A DNA stretch of 64,000 bases from Tenodera sinensis (lineage: Eukaryota; Arthropoda; Insecta; Mantodea; Mantidae). This document shows positions 1 to 11,047 of this stretch, piece by piece. Position numbers and translations under genes: made by a program. Each line of letters begins with the position of its first letter. The stretch's first letter is position 1. The stretch lies in contig CM060963.1 of assembly GCA_030765045.1 (NCBI GenBank), positions 95,857,676-95,921,675 on the forward strand. Direction: 5' to 3'. The notes under the pieces were generated by a model. It saw nothing but the letters and a program-made list of their open reading frames with translations, had not been told where the DNA came from and ran no database searches.

Positions 1-2
1 CA

Positions 3-64
<62 letters not shown>
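1..64. repeat. (CA)n microsatellite at the window edge
   Basis: A nearly pure CA dinucleotide run opens the window, so its true length is unknown. No gene is associated with it. Confidence 0.95.
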
Positions 65-65
<1 letters not shown>

Positions 66-2266
66 GACCCTCATTCACTCTTCTAGACTAGTGAGAATAA
101 GTAATAATCAAAGAATAACACAAAATATAGCTTATTTTAAAAATGAGGTAAATTGTTTCTGCTTCCTAGCCGTTTGAGATGGACTGTTTCTTTTGGACAT
201 TAATATGCTGTGTTTAACTTCTGTCACGCAGGAGGCTTTGTACTTGGAAATAATTTATCATCAAGGGTGGTGTGTCTTTCTACACAGTTAATTTCATTTC
301 TTCTGATTGCGATTTTCAATCTCTCTCTCTCTCTCTCTCTCGCTCTCTCTGTATCTGTCACAGACACGAGCAAATTTACACTCTCATTTACACTTCCAGA
401 TCAAGCGATTTCAGAGAACTATCAGACCTTTAAATAGTGATCTCAGGAGTTTGAGGCTAGCACATTGGTCACTCCACAGCTAGTTATATTGAGCAAAACA
501 ACCAGAAATAACTTGTTAATATCAATGCTAAAGTCGAACTTACGGTTCAAAACAAATGAAGTAGATAGCGGTGATGCAAAGAAACAAATCTCTGAATAAC
601 TTCGGCTTGTAGAGAACCGAAAGTTTGATTTTGGAAATATGTGCCACTCGTTGCAATTCCGAGAAACTATGGTAAATATAATTTCTGATTACTAGAGAAT
701 TGGTGATTTGGGTATACATTTCTACTCTTAAACTAACTAAAAGCAGAAAGCCACATCACTGGCAGGAAGTGTGTATCGGGAGACCAGGTCAGTTTACGCA
801 CCGGCAGAAAGACTTTTCTCCACGTTGCCGTGGCACGGTTGGTTCAGATTTATTAGGATTGCTGCCCTAGGAATACAATGAAATTTACCGCTTAATTTTT
901 TTTCCTGGAAGACAGAGGTCACCGGAGCGTAGTGTTACCCACGTACGCCCCTAGTGCCCATTGCCATTAAGTACAGCTAGCACTCTTTCTGTCTCTCGCT
1001 GGCATTGTTTGGATACCATAGAAAGACCCAAATAACAACTGCTACTTTAGCTATATTCAAACCTGCAATTACATTCCATATATTCCCATAAATTATTTAG
1101 GCAATTACGTTTTGTCACACTCGTTATGTCGAAAGTCTTCATTATTCAACTAATAAATGAACATTCTTGCCACTGAGTCCGTATATTTAACTGACAGTCG
1201 TTCTTCCGAAAATTAGCGAGCCAGTCATTTCCACGGACTCCAAATTTACTTGCTTTAAAATTGTGGACCGTAATTATTGCGATTTTAGGTTCTGCAGCAC
1301 TTTCTTTGTGCACTTATCATGTTCTGCCAATGTATATCACTTTGGCAATTGTGTTCCCATGTTGTTAAGGGTACACCAAAGTGAAAAAGGTGATTTTCTA
1401 AGGCACTGAAGTTAGCGTCTTAATTTTTTTGCATTACTAGCAGCTAAAGAAATGTGTGAACCAAATTTCATTTCCAAATCTAATGACATTCCTGATATAT
1501 GAATTAATTTATATAAATTTGATTGGGTATAATCAAAATCGACCTCCTCCAAGAGATGTTGAACAACAAAGTTGGTTTTTTACTATTGAATCTTTTATTA
1601 CTTTTGTTAAAAAATTAAATGAAGGAAATTTTGATATAGTGAATGGTTATTTTTAAGAATATTTTAATAACACAAATTCTAATTCTAATGTCATAAAAAC
1701 AGCGCATTATCCTACTAGTTATTTTTTATTTATTTATTTACTCACTCACCCACTCACTCACTCACTCACTTACGTACTTACGTACTTACGTACTTACTTA
1801 TTTATTTTTATGAAAAAGGTATAAGCAATATCAAAATTCCAAACGGAAATTTTATTAGCCATAACTGTATTAGAGAAAACATTTAGATCTCTAGTTAGAT
1901 TTTGTGCGAGAAGATGCATTTTGCATATTAGAAAGTAAGAAAAAGTCGTTTCCGAGAAAAATGAGTTTAAAATTGAAATGGAAGGTGCAGGCACGCCTGT
2001 TTAAAAGGCAGAGGTAGAGGCACACCACTTTAAAACTGGCGTCCAAAATGTGTTTCCCCCTCCCTAGGAGATTAAAAATTCGCAGATATGTTCCTTAAGC
2101 TGTGGTGCATCGTTTACAATAAAAAATCAAAAAAACTATACAGGCTAAAATATCACTTCCGTGTTCCCTTAACGTAAACGAAGATGACCACGTTGGGATT
2201 ACGCACCGCTTGTGCGGAGCAGAGGAGCGCGTATGTTTGCTCACATGCAATTGACGCACAGAATAT
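65..2266. other. AT-rich DNA with no recognisable gene
   Basis: Only short accidental ORFs are present and none resembles a known family. The block holds a CT-rich run at about 320-350 and a CTCA run that passes into CTTA/CGTA repeats at about 1740-1800. I see nothing else that can be supported. Confidence 0.6.
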
Positions 2267-2631
2267 TGTAACAAATGACACAGGGATAAATCCTACTCCA
2301 CTGTGTGTTAAATAACAATTTCAATCACTAGTTTTGCAATTTTATTTCTCTAAGCTGAATCACAGGCGACATTCCTCTTTTTTTATCGTGAACACAATCT
2401 ATCATTCGCCGTGAGCTTACAACTCTTAGCTGTTCTGTCCTCTCCTATCCTTAATAGGTACTTCACCGTCTTTCAGTTCTACTCTATCTGTCTCTCAAAC
2501 TGCTTTCGACGATACACGCACACCAACTGACTCAAACCGGCTTAACTAAAACTACTTTACACAACAAACAACTCCGGCGTGACGATTAAATGCCTACAAC
2601 TTTCACTGATGACACCCACACTCTCAATAGT

Positions 2632-2670
<39 letters not shown>

Positions 2671-2978
2671 ACACACACATACACACACACACACCACACA
2701 CACACCACACACACACATTTAAAACCAACTGCTAACAGTTGTCTCGCTCAACACATAACGACTGACTCTGCCCATGTTCTATCGCTCTTATATGCTAGGG
2801 GAACTCTGGAAAATAAACTTTTCACGAAAATTGTTATAAACGAGCCCGTTGCGTGTACAGCTTCGATAATTGTGTGGAATCGCTTTGTTCTATGCGCTCA
2901 TTGTCGTGTTGTTTTCTCGCCGCGTAGTGGTGTGAGGTAGTCGAACTTTAGGAACGGCAGCTACCATTTGGTGTCACA
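2267..2978 (-). mobile_element. LTR-like dispersed repeat, family B copy 1
   Basis: Read on the minus strand, this copy opens with TGTGAC and closes with a GTTACA variant of GTCACA, about 710 bp apart. It shares ordered blocks with the copies at 14339-15462, 15463-15930, 45866-46413, 46458-46918 and 52590-53002. The shared blocks are a CTACCTCACACCAC segment near the start, a TATA-like box (+ strand 2787-2794), a CA microsatellite (2635-2718) and an AGAAATAAAAT stretch near the end. TG...CA termini, a TATA box and a late A-rich signal are what an LTR should show, so solo LTRs of a Gypsy-like element are my inference. No internal coding region or primer-binding site is next to it. The four flanking bases do not match perfectly. 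Confidence 0.55.
2635..2718. repeat. (CA)n microsatellite inside family B copy 1
   Basis: An imperfect CA run, interrupted by ACAT and ACCACA units, lies where other family B copies also carry CA/GT runs. The 116-residue Thr-His ORF across it is a repeat artefact. Confidence 0.9.
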
Positions 2979-3198
2979 GTGTATACCGAACTGCAATTAC
3001 CTCAGATTGCAAATATTTTAGATGCTTTTGATTACAGTGATTTTTTATACAGGTGAAAAGAAACAATGGTGGTTTTGAAGGGACCGTTTGATATATGCTA
3101 ATTTGAACAACACCTAGTATTTGTCTCTGTTGTGAGATTCCCTTTTGGTTAACCGGGAAGAAGTACGAATCAACTGTGGAATTTAATGTCGTACTGGC

Positions 3199-3300
3199 AA
3201 GTTGGCCACGATAGCTTAGTGGTTAAAACCCAGCCGCTCGATAAGCGGAAGATCCATGGTTCAAATCCCGGCTATTTCATTGAATTTTTCAGTTTCTGAT
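3199..3300 (+). mobile_element. tRNA-derived SINE head
   Basis: A Pol III A-box-like stretch (GATAGCTTAGTGGTTA) is followed by a good B box, GGTTCAAATCC, at 3258-3268, with tRNA-like spacing. The sequence continues into CATTGAATTTTTCAGTT. A close relative of this segment occurs in the SINE at 14560-14741 (CATTGAACTTTTCAGTT), so it belongs to the same family rather than being a functional tRNA. The anticodon stem does not pair convincingly. The 3' end is not resolved. Confidence 0.6.
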
Positions 3301-4924
3301 TCAACCCCTTAAACACCTAGCAGGTTTAAATCGTATTTGAAAGTCGAAGTTCATGTTTACTAACAAAATTTTTGAGACACATGCGTTAATTTAGAAGTTT
3401 TATTTTAAAGCAGAAGACTAGCTTTCAACTGTTGTGTCATGAACTAAAATCCTAAATATAGATTTACAGTAATGATTTTTTGACAGTACTTAATCCTTGA
3501 GTACGAGAATCATTGTGCTACATATGCCACTCTTACTCTAATTCCTAAACCGGTATTTATATCCTTTTCATAGGCACCTCAATGTAAATGATCTGAACTC
3601 CCATGACAGTTAAGGTGATATACAATGAACTGGCCATCTATTCAAAGCCGAATATCCTGACTTCGAGTCCCAGGATCACAGGCAAATGTGCGTGTGGTAA
3701 AGGTTGGGGAGGGCTCATGTAAAATAAGCGGAGTGATGATAAACGCGGGTGATTGCTTACAAAAAATACTGTGGTAATGTTGAAGCAAATTAATATATTC
3801 AATGTAATATAGCTACAAACACAAGAAATGTATTGTTAAAAAGCCAGTATAAAAATATCAGTAACACTTCAAATACTCTAAAACAGCCTTTTATTATGGC
3901 CTTTGCATATCTTTAAAGCAGCACACTTAAGCGTTAAAATCAGTTAATTTTGAAGTACAGATAATGTAAATGATCCTGGTACGGAGAGTGGTAAATAAGT
4001 ACAAAGCTGAAGTTGAACATACTGAATATCGAATTTTCAACTAGTGTTGCGCCGCAGGTGGTTTAAACTATCAACACACAAGGGTAGAATTTAATCGAAA
4101 ATATGCTCGAGCAATATCAGGGCATGATTCTGTTTTGCTTTTGCACTTCTAGTTCGCCTAAGAGATTTAATAACCAAGCAGAGCGTAATGGAGTATTGGG
4201 GTAATAATGTGGGCTCTATTGATAGATACCAATGAAAATAGCCGCCATCTTCAGTCGTGCTAACGATCTGTATATGGTCGTTAAATAAAGCGCATTTGTA
4301 GCATAATGTGTCTATCTCCACTGCAAGAGGGCAATTTCGAATTGCTGCTGGTTCAAACCTATGCAAGCCTTTTCCTTCGATATGTTGTCTTAATTCTCGT
4401 AAGTCTTGCAAGGCTTCGAATCGATGGCTTCATTTTAGTGTTTTTTCTAGCATTACATTCACTTTGGCTATTAAAAGGGGCGTTACACGCTAAAAAAGAC
4501 AAAAGTAAATACAAAGAAATACGAGTACAAAGTGTTCCAAAGTCTATTTTAGGAATATATAAGCAGTTTAGGTGCATTGTAGCATCATGCCTTGTCTGGT
4601 GTAAAGTGTCCGCTAGGCCAAGGTTGGGGACAGGACGACACTTAAGTGTGCATCTAAGCAGAAACGTGTATCAGAATTTTACTGGCAGATTTGTGGTACA
4701 CTTTGACGCTGACATCACTATAATAGTTGCACATCTATAACAAATGGTGCCAGGTTCGTCGATGCCAGGTTGCAAAGCTTCACTCAAGAAGTAACTCTGC
4801 CAATCACGACGTTCTTTCTGTTCGTTGATGGCAGATTCAAAAGCTCCTTCATGTTGGAAATGGTTTACGCTACCAAACATTACATTTTAACATATATGAT
4901 GTACGATGTCGTATTTTAAGGAGT
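3301..4924. other. Non-coding DNA, no recognisable gene
   Basis: Overlapping ORFs of 61-144 codons occur on both strands around 4090-4880. None matches a family I know, and they overlap one another in several frames, which is typical of chance. A tRNA-like B box (GGTTCAAACC) lies near 4349, but the upstream part does not fold as a tRNA. Confidence 0.5.
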
Positions 4925-5350
4925 CCTAGAACCTTTTTGTGGTAAAAGTTGGTCTGCCTTATTGTTTACCAACTATGCAAGCCGTTCAAAACGTTCTGCA
5001 ATTCGAGAAAGCTCAAGATGCATATTGTATTTGTCCTATGGAAATATCCGCAATTTTAATCAAAATCATTAGTCATTTAGGACAAGATAACGAAAGCGCT
5101 TACATATGAAGGGTGACTTGAGGTGTATTAATTTTCTTAAAAATCCTCATGTTGCTTCCCTCGAAATTTTATATTTAACAAATATTTGATTTTTATGATG
5201 TCACACATACACATATACATACACACACACGGAGTTTCATTTCATAAATGTTGTTTAGGACCTCGCGGAGTCTCAAACAAGTATTTCCAGTAAAATCTCA
5301 GCATGGAATTTTTGAGTGGATTGCAATACTTCCTGTGTTGCAGGTTGTAA
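4925..5350 (+). repeat. Dispersed repeat family A, 3' partial copy
   Basis: This segment aligns by eye with the second half of the family A copies at 18166-19026 and 44296-45137. Shared blocks are the TTTTAATCAAAATCATTAG motif, a short CA-rich patch (about 5205-5230), and the 3' block ending TTTTTGAGTGGATTGCAATACTTCCT. The first half of the family was not found upstream. It has no coding capacity. Confidence 0.6.
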
Positions 5351-6173
5351 AATAAATAAAATATATATATAAAGCGGCTCTCCAGTCAAGAAAACTTTCG
5401 CATGGTGAGGGAACCTACAAATATAATTTTCTCCTGATGAGAGCATTTAAGCCTGCTGTAAGCTGTTGCAGGACAACCATGGCCCAGTAAAGTTGAACGC
5501 CCTCTCATGTGTCCTAGGCGCAACTTTCCACAGACTCACTCTAATCGAGATATACCTTGACTGCTACCAGAAGGAAAAGCAGGCTATTACGTTAACCACA
5601 CGTGTGACATTAGTACCAGAAACCCAGTTCTCCTGAGCGTGGAAAATGTAGCGGCACTCAAATCTGCCAACAGCTGCTAATGTCCCCTTCCTGTGTAAAC
5701 GAGCCGGAGCTTCACAATTACTGTGCCAGTACATAATTAGTTCTCATGCTTCATGGAAAGTATATAGGCATGTATGTGGGAAATGTTGGTTGTTTCTGCG
5801 CTATCACTCTCCTCCCCCCCCCCCTCTCTCTCTCTCAGCTTTTGTGTCACTATCCCTTAAGAACATAAGCAAACTTATGTTTCACTTTGCTGTTATTTTA
5901 TACATATGATAGAGACTTCTAAACTGACTATTTTGACACAAGGAACCTTTGGACAAAAATTAATATTTTGGCCACTTGGCGATCTTGAAGGTGAATGTGA
6001 GGGAGATCCTAAAGCTGCTTTAATTAATTTGTATTGCCTTACCTTCTGTTCGTATTCTATATTTAATTGATGAAAATTCGAACATAAAACCAAAGCAATA
6101 AATTTTAATCTTAATAAAGTTATAAGTACTTTAACTTAGAAGAAAATTTACAAACAATTGGATTGCATTTGAT
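5351..6173. other. Non-coding spacer
   Basis: No gene is recognisable. A C-run followed by CT repeats lies at about 5813-5838. The AT-rich part after 6060 leads into the LINE relic. Confidence 0.55.
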
Positions 6174-6695
6174 ATGTTAGGGCAATTTACTCCTACTAGT
6201 TTATTAGGAAGTAATAACAAAATATCCCGTACCTTCATGCCGTATATGTTTTCACAGACACTGTCTCCTAGGGATGAGCAGCGGTACTTGCGTCGTTATC
6301 TTCCTTCTGATTGGCAGCAAACTTGGGAGGCGTTAGCTGGAACACAATTGCGACCCATCAAGGACACCGCAGATCTCTGGCTGACATCGGGCAGGGACTC
6401 TAAGAGGTCGAAAGTTATTTTAACACGATTAAGAATAGGTCATACCCGCGCCACTCATGTACATCTGTTGCGTGGTGACCCGGCCCCTATTTGTCCGACG
6501 TGCGACGTCCAACTGTCGGTGTGACACGTTTTCCTGGATCATCCACGTTACGCTGAAGATCACCAGTGCCTTGGTCTGAGTGTTACGCTGCGTTCCACTT
6601 TGGGCAGCGACCCATTTGTTGTAGATAAGGCACTGGCTTCGCGAAGCATATTTAATTTTTTAGAGTTTGGATGTTTTAGACTATTGGAATTTTAG
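6174..6695 (+). pseudogene. 3' end of an I-clade LINE ORF2 (5'-truncated, one in-frame stop)
   Basis: The reading frame encodes the segment that follows the RNase H region in I-type non-LTR retrotransposons. It has a WQQTW stretch, an LRPIKD stretch, then the diagnostic ILTRLRIGHTRATH motif and a CPTC zinc-ligand-like pair. A TGA at 6522-6524 interrupts the frame exactly where the family has a conserved residue before HVFLDHP. Reading through it, the frame continues to a stop at 6693-6695. CGA to TGA is the simplest change and fits CpG decay. No reverse transcriptase or endonuclease lies upstream, so this is a 5'-truncated dead copy. It is followed by its 3' UTR. The I clade is inferred from the motif and the tail. 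R1/LOA relatives are less likely. Confidence 0.75.
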
Positions 6696-6947
6696 GGTGT
6701 GTTGCTTCTTTTAAACCATCTTCATAGCTCACGTTCTTACTAAGTCACCTTTACGTGTTTAAATTTTAGCTATTTTAGTTTAAATTCCTTTAGCTATTTT
6801 TATTTCCATTTTTAGCTATTTTAATGTTTTACCTTCTGTTATCTTTCATTTCATAACTTTTTAAGAGTGCGTTTTATCATTTGAGTGCTAGTTTTTATTT
6901 TTGGACTTCCGGGCTCTAATGACCTAGTTGTCGACGGGCCCTTAAAC
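6696..6947 (+). mobile_element. 3' UTR and terminal tail motif of the I-type LINE relic
   Basis: About 250 bp of AT-rich DNA follows the stop codon and ends in a GC-rich tail at 6914-6947 containing TAATGACCTAGTTGTCGACG and then GGCCCTTAAAC. The same tail recurs alone at 14862-14895 (+), 34474-34531 (-), 55334-55375 (-) and, degenerate, at 43052-43085. I infer that it is the reverse-transcription recognition end of this LINE or of a SINE sharing it. Simple repeats begin directly after it. Confidence 0.65.
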
Positions 6948-7830
6948 ACCATCCACCCGCCCATCCACCCATCCGCCCGTCCGTCCCCGTCCGTTCCCGT
7001 CCGTTCCCGTCCGTCCCCGTCCGTCCCCGTCCGTCCCCGTCCGTCCCCGTCCGTCCCCGTCCGTCCCCGTCCGTCCCCGTCCGTCCCCGTCCGTCCCCGT
7101 CCGTCCCCGTCCGTCCCCGTCCGTCCCCGTCCGTCCCCGTCCGTCCCCGTCCGTCCCCGTCCGTCCCCGTCCGTCCCCGTCCGTCCCCGTCCGTCCCCGT
7201 CCGTCCCCGTCCGTCCCCGTCCGTCCCCGTCCGTCCCCGTCCGTCCCCGTCCGTCCCCGTCCGTCCCCGTCCGTCCCCGTCCGTCCCCGTCCGTCCCCGT
7301 CCGTCCCCGTCCGTCCCCGTCCGTCCCCGTCCGTCCCCGTCCGTCCCCGTCCGTCCCCGTCCGTCCCCGTCCGTCCCCGTCCGTCCCCGTCCGTCCCCGT
7401 CCGTCCCCGTCCGTCCCCGTCCGTCCCCGTCCGTCCCCGTCCGTCCCCGTCCGTCCCCGTCCGTCCCCGTCCGTCCCCGTCCGTCCCCGTCCGTCCCCGT
7501 CCGTCCCCGTCCGTCCCCGTCCGTCCCCGTCCGTCCCCGTCCGTCCCCGTCCGTCCCCGTCCGTCCCCGTCCGTCCCCGTCCGTCCCCGTCCGTCCCCGT
7601 CCGTCCCCGTCCGTCCCCGTCCGTCCCCGTCCGTCCCCGTCCGTCCCCGTCCGTCCCCGTCCGTCCCCGTCCGTCCCCGTCCGTCCCCGTCCGTCCCCGT
7701 CCGTCCCCGTCCGTCCCCGTCCGTCCCCGTCCTTCCCCGTCCTTCCCCGTCCTTCCCCGTCCTTCCCCGTCCTTCCCCGTCCTTCCCCGTCCGTCCCCGT
7801 CCGTCCCCGTCCGTCCCATCCACCCATCAT
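6948..7830. repeat. 10-bp minisatellite, unit CCGTCCCCGT, 83 units in phase
   Basis: From 6981 to 7810 there are 83 ten-base units without an insertion or deletion. Seventy-five are identical. Two CCGTTCCCGT units sit at 6991-7010 and six CCTTCCCCGT units at 7731-7790, so variants lie only near the ends. Both borders are CATCCACC-type repeats (6948-6972 and 7816-7828). Because 10 is not a multiple of 3, each strand encodes the same ten-residue peptide repeat in all three frames. The ORFs of 290-346 codons here are therefore artefacts. The complementary strand has repeated GGGG and GG runs. Confidence 0.97.
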
Positions 7831-7839
7831 ATACAATAT

Positions 7840-8227
7840 ATGACTGTCGACGATACAGCGTTACTTTTCGCAGAATCTTGCAGATATGCACAGTGTAGCG
7901 AGAGACAAGCAGAAATGATGTGCCGAGAGAACTTTACCAACAAACATCATTCGAATTCGAAGAAATTTATTGCTGTCGATAGGAACTTAAGAGAGCCTGG
8001 CGAATTAAAGTCACAAAGAGCTGGCGAAGGATCTGTTCGGACACCAGAATTTGAAGGCATGTTGTTGGAACGTGTGGTAGAAAAGCCATCAATAAGTGCC
8101 CGTCGACTTGCCTGTGAGCTTAATGCTTCCAAAAGTCTGTGTGGAAATGCCAAAGAAGCAACAATTGCGCCACTATCATAGCGCGGCAAACAAAATATTC
8201 ACTTCTGACCAATGGTTCCAAATGTGA
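7840..8227 (+). pseudogene. DUF4817/HTH transposase relic (mariner-related), N-terminal part
   Basis: The frame from 7840 resembles the N-terminal DNA-binding part of the DUF4817-type transposases common in insect genomes. A SERQAEMMCRENF segment matches the first helical domain, NLREPGEL matches the RLRETG element, and RTPEFEGMLLERV followed by SARRLACELNASKS matches the second helix-turn-helix. Around 8140 the frame is lost. The homologous continuation (QQLRHYH then TSDQWFQM) appears in another frame up to a stop at 8225-8227. The catalytic DDE/D domain is absent downstream. It starts 10 bp after the minisatellite border. The family call is good. The subfamily is unknown. Confidence 0.65.
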
Positions 8228-10086
8228 AAATGGTCAGTTTAGAAGTCTCTATCAGAACCTCCAGATCAGGAGCCGTATCAGAGTTCCTGACTTCCAGGAG
8301 GTAAGGAACCAGTTGCAGGAGCTTTAATTCTGAAAGGCCCATCTCTTACACCCCCATTCTGTTGGTTTTTTCGCACAGGAGATGTCCAAATTTTAGAATT
8401 CAATTATATCGAAAACAAATTCGCACTGAGAGCGTGTAGCTTTAAAAATAGCATCCCCAAATAGAATTAACCTTATATTGGATTCATAATTACAAAAGGG
8501 ATAGCATGAATGCATCATTATTCTGAGAGTCAAGGAAAGTGCATATTATTGCCTATATTATTGCCAACAATGAAATCTAATTGATAATCAAAATACATTA
8601 TTATACCAATTCTCATTAAATATTCTAAAACCCCTCCTTTTTTTTTTTTTTTTTTTTTTTTCCTTGTTTGAATTTTCCTCTCGGGAAGAATGTTGCAAAG
8701 TCGAAACTTTTTTAAGGAATAACTTAACAATAACTTGGGATTTACCTCTTTCGATCACAAGTATTTTTGTTTTGTCGACAATAAACGAGTGAACTGAGCC
8801 CATTAGTGAACTTGAATATCACAGTATTGGTGGATATTAAACCTGCATCTCGTATATATTCTGACTTTGAATAGTGAGCCGTTATTTTACCTAGCATCCA
8901 AAAGACAGCAGTACAATTTCGCCAAATCTAAAAACAAGCAGCGTCATGGTGCTTCAACAGGAAACCTGCATATCTACACCGAGAATTCCACGACCTCTTG
9001 CGGGAACTGCCGAAAACAGCGGCGCATCAAGCAGTCACCCCTGTCAAGCCAGGTCCGGGAACGTGAGACAGTGAGTCGACTTTGGGATTTCAACGACGGA
9101 GGAACTGTCTGCGAAGCATGAGCGGAGAAAGTGGTGGGCTAGGTACATAGGGAGGCATCATGTGATTATATGCGAGTAATTGCTTTCTAAATTATCTTTA
9201 CTTCTTCTCTTTCCATATTTACATAACTAAATTGTTACCACGTGAGTAAAACTTCTTCTCTTTTCATTTTTATATAACTGAATCGTTACCACGTGAGTAA
9301 AAACTTTATCAGCATGGCAGGAATTTTCGAAAGGTTAATGTATTGAAACCATCTTCTCACAAAAGGTATTTGTCAAGTGATATTCTTTTCTAATCACTGT
9401 AAAGTGGCGACACATTAAGGTTTATGTAACCCAAGGTGTTAAGTTTTGTATGTTTGTAGTTCTTATAATAAAGGCAAGCATGACTTGCTAATTGCCAGTG
9501 TAATTTCTTTAAAGATCCACGGTATCCTAAAGGGTTAAAACGTGTCAGTGGGTTGCATAGATTTAACAAGAGTTACGTTCTAGTGCACCCCAGTACAACG
9601 TTTCAGTACGCGTCACAAGGGATGTGCATTTAATATAATAATTTATTTTTATATTTGTAAAGATGAAGTCTCTTAACAGTTTGTCTTCCTAAGACTTATT
9701 TGTTGTCTATATTTATTGAGTAATTATTGTGCAGTTATGGATACAAGGTTTCAGTAATAATAAAACACGAGAACTAATCACTAATGGCAAATTCTACAGC
9801 TGGAAGAGAATTTAATTGAATCATTAAGGTAATTACAAATAGAAGTGCAATGACAAGTGGAAAGGAATACTTGTTTCTTATATTAACATCCTTTAACGGG
9901 ATGTCATATCGGACGAGGAATTAACGAAATGAGTGAAATGATATTGAAATGAGCCCAAGGTTCAAAGAGCTTAAAGTTATCCGACATTCGTCTTCTCAGG
10001 ATAAGGAAAAATCTCGGAAAAAGCATCTAGGCAATTCACCCTAATCAATATTGAATTCGGGAGTTCTTGTATAGAAGATTTTCGAG
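8228..10086. other. Non-coding spacer
   Basis: A poly-T run lies at about 8638-8661. Two near-identical segments of about 45 bp (9196-9240 and 9256-9300, each ending TTACCACGTGAGTAAAA) form a short tandem duplication. No gene is recognisable. Confidence 0.55.
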
Positions 10087-10706
10087 AAAAAATCTGATGT
10101 GTTGCATTCACATGCCTTTCTCTACTCTTGTACTAACCATCCCTACAAACTCTTATTCTTCTGTCTTATTCGTGTTAGTTGAGATACACATTTGCAGAAA
10201 TTCTCTTATTGCTCGTTTTCTTGCACGTGCAACGGGAATATGGTACAGTAAGCTTTGAGCGATAGACAAATCTTTTAAAGCTTTCAAACTCCGTTCACTT
10301 TGCACGGTTAACATTAAAAAATGAAAAGCGATGTTCCATTTGGCAGAAGTATAAGTTCTCCAAAATTTGCACAAATAACGAGGAATATCTCCGAAATGGT
10401 TCACTCTGAAAAAATTAATTTAGACATGAATTATGTGTTTCAGCAAGATCTTCATTTTTTGTACTAAGATTTGGTCTATCTCTTACGGTTTACCAGTTAT
10501 GCAAAAGTCATCCAGAGTAAATAGGACTTCATGGGCTATAGCCACAAAATTCAATATAAACATTTAATTTGCCATAAAATAACTCAAACATATGGCATTT
10601 TAATCAAAATCATTAGAGCTATTTTCAAGAAAATCAAAATTTTCCAAAAATGTTCTATGTAAACGGTAGTTTAGGATGGCTCTACTTTACTATACGTAGT
10701 AGACAA
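10087..10706 (+). repeat. Dispersed repeat family A, copy lacking the microsatellite
   Basis: This copy matches the 5' half of the family A copies at 18166, 44296 and 48364 (minus). Shared blocks are CTGATGTGTTGCATTCACATG, TCTACTCTTGTACTAACC, TTTGCACGGTTAACAT, ATTTGGTCTATCTCTTACGG and CATATGGCATTTTAATC. It then jumps from the GTAAACGGTAGTTTAGG block to the terminal TACTATACGTAGTAGA block, so the segment carrying the microsatellite in other copies is deleted here. ORFs across it are short and not conserved between copies, so it looks non-coding. Confidence 0.7.
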
Positions 10707-10814
10707 AGTAATAAAAGAAATAAAAGAACACTTTAAAATGAACACAGGGGCCTTTGACAACGTCACGCTTACTCTTACAGAAAAGTCACAAGGTCAGCGA
10801 TGGGCATAGTCAGT

Positions 10815-11047
10815 GCTATCATAGGCGGCGCCGTGGCCGAGCGGTTAGCGCGCTCACCTACCACCTAGGTGGCCTGGGTGGACGAAGCGGCGTCAGGGTG
10901 GGTTTTCTCCGGGTGCTCCGGTTTCCCCCGCTATCAATTTCCACCGGTGCTCCATCTTCATTCCATGTTTCGTCAGTGTCACCGCTTGCGGTGCCGTAGT
11001 AGTAAAAGCGGGCGTTAAACACTACAACAGCAACAGCGCTATCATAG
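10815..11047 (+). mobile_element. tRNA-derived SINE with a 10-bp target-site duplication
   Basis: The element at 10825-11037 is flanked by perfect GCTATCATAG repeats (10815-10824 and 11038-11047). Its head carries a Leu/Ser-type A box (TGGCCGAGCGGTTAGCGCG). A GC-rich body follows with the GGGTGCTCCGGTTTCCCCC motif (about 10911-10929). The 3' end is GGCGTTAAACACTACAACAG plus a CAA-type tail. The body motif resembles central domains shared by SINEs of many animals. I cannot assign the exact domain class without a search. At 213 bp it appears full length. Confidence 0.8.

Noticed and set aside
4091..4740. Minus-strand ORF of 106 codons and overlapping plus-strand ORF of 144 codons
   Set aside because: They overlap in opposite frames, neither resembles a family, and there is no splice or codon evidence.
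6851..7898. Four long ORFs of 290-346 codons encoding Gly-Arg-Thr-Asp or Pro-Ser-Val-Arg repeats
   Set aside because: They are produced by the 10-bp minisatellite, which is open in all six frames. There are no start context, domains or codon constraint.
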